6,453 bases of DNA, taken from the NCBI GenBank assembly GCA_036266155.1, contig DATANR010000198.1, positions 1 to 6,453 of the forward strand, read 5' to 3'. This document shows positions 6,401 through 6,453 of this stretch, in pieces. The stretch comes from SIAJ01 sp036266155. GTDB lineage: Bacteria; Planctomycetota; Planctomycetia; Gemmatales; Gemmataceae. Position numbers and translations under genes: made by a program. Each line of letters opens with the position of its first letter. Within the stretch, counting starts at the first letter, position 1. The notes beneath the pieces were generated by a model that was not told the DNA's origin, did not search any database, and worked only from the letters and a program-made list of their open reading frames with translations.

Positions 6401-6418
6401 GATTCAAGGGAGTGAATC
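6401..6418 (+). promoter_or_regulatory. Hairpin presenting the Shine-Dalgarno of the IS OrfA in its loop
   Basis: GATTCA (6401-6406) pairs perfectly with TGAATC (6413-6418); the six-base loop is AGGGAG, a good Shine-Dalgarno, and ATG 6419 follows immediately. The structure would place the ribosome-binding site in a loop and the start codon at the foot of the stem. It may modulate transposase translation; this is inference. Confidence 0.4.
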
Positions 6419-6453
6419 ATGGGCCGCAGGAAGAAGACGGCGCGGAGCGCCGA
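6419..6453 (+). CDS. Putative IS3-family OrfA (transposase helix-turn-helix subunit), N-terminal fragment
   Basis: Only the first 11 complete codons are present: MGRRKKTARSA, then the right edge. A short basic start of this type is usual for IS3 OrfA proteins, which bind the element's ends through a helix-turn-helix. AGGGAG six bases before the ATG supports the start. The call depends mainly on the IS-like end upstream; from 11 residues alone the family cannot be shown, and another DNA-binding protein is possible. Confidence 0.45.
   Translation, partial: MGRRKKTARSA

Larger units (their letters stand above)
6315..6453 (+). mobile_element. Left end of an IS3-like insertion sequence (partial)
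   Basis: TGAAGTGGACCCC (6315-6327) followed by TCCTGGACC (6331-6339) resembles the left terminal repeat of IS3-family elements, which begin TG and carry GACCCC and TGGAC about 10 bases apart. About 100 bases later comes a well-formed start for a small basic protein, as expected for OrfA. The right end is outside the window, so neither the inverted repeat nor a target duplication can be confirmed. The exact first base is uncertain by a few positions. Confidence 0.5.

Overview
The window most likely comes from a planctomycete chromosome. The main evidence is the long gene at 2840-5248. It encodes a secreted di-haem protein with the PSCyt1 / DUF1587 / DUF1595 / DUF1592 / DUF1588 / DUF1585 domain series, an architecture expanded almost exclusively in Planctomycetes and relatives. 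High GC, weak ribosome-binding sites, palindromic GTAA-loop repeats and a four-helix-bundle (S23-like) gene fit that setting. This assignment is read from protein motifs; no search was run.

Layout. 1-339 (minus): the C-terminal end of a DDE-type transposase, running off the left edge. 340-537: no gene seen. 538-1118 (plus): a broken type II restriction endonuclease gene. A start-like N-terminal piece and a long C-terminal piece lie in different frames, and the middle of the protein appears to be missing. 1036-2001 (minus): an apparently intact beta-class DNA methyltransferase, probably N4-cytosine, converging on the nuclease gene and overlapping it by 83 bp. 2097-2454 (plus): a twice-frameshifted remnant of the C-terminus of a second, large type IIG/PglX-like DNA methylase. 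2455-2839: a stretch without a convincing gene, holding palindromic repeats and two short orphan coding-like tails. 2840-5248 (plus): the planctomycete cytochrome-domain protein. 5278-5874 (plus): a nucleotidyltransferase-fold protein. 5949-6317 (plus): a four-helix-bundle protein. 6315-6453: the left end of an IS3-like insertion sequence with the first codons of its OrfA.

The left third reads as a decaying restriction-modification island: one methyltransferase has outlived its dead cognate nuclease, beside the stump of another modification enzyme, with transposase debris at the edge. The nuclease and methyltransferase would once have acted on the same DNA site, and today the methyltransferase would act alone. 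The right part is a compact same-strand run (gaps of 29 and 74 bp) that may be co-transcribed, but no shared function is evident. It is cut off on the right by an insertion sequence whose terminus coincides with the stop codon of the four-helix-bundle gene. I found no tRNA, rRNA or CRISPR array, and no clearly novel defence system. The strongest unusual features are the decayed restriction genes and the repeat and hairpin structures around gene starts.
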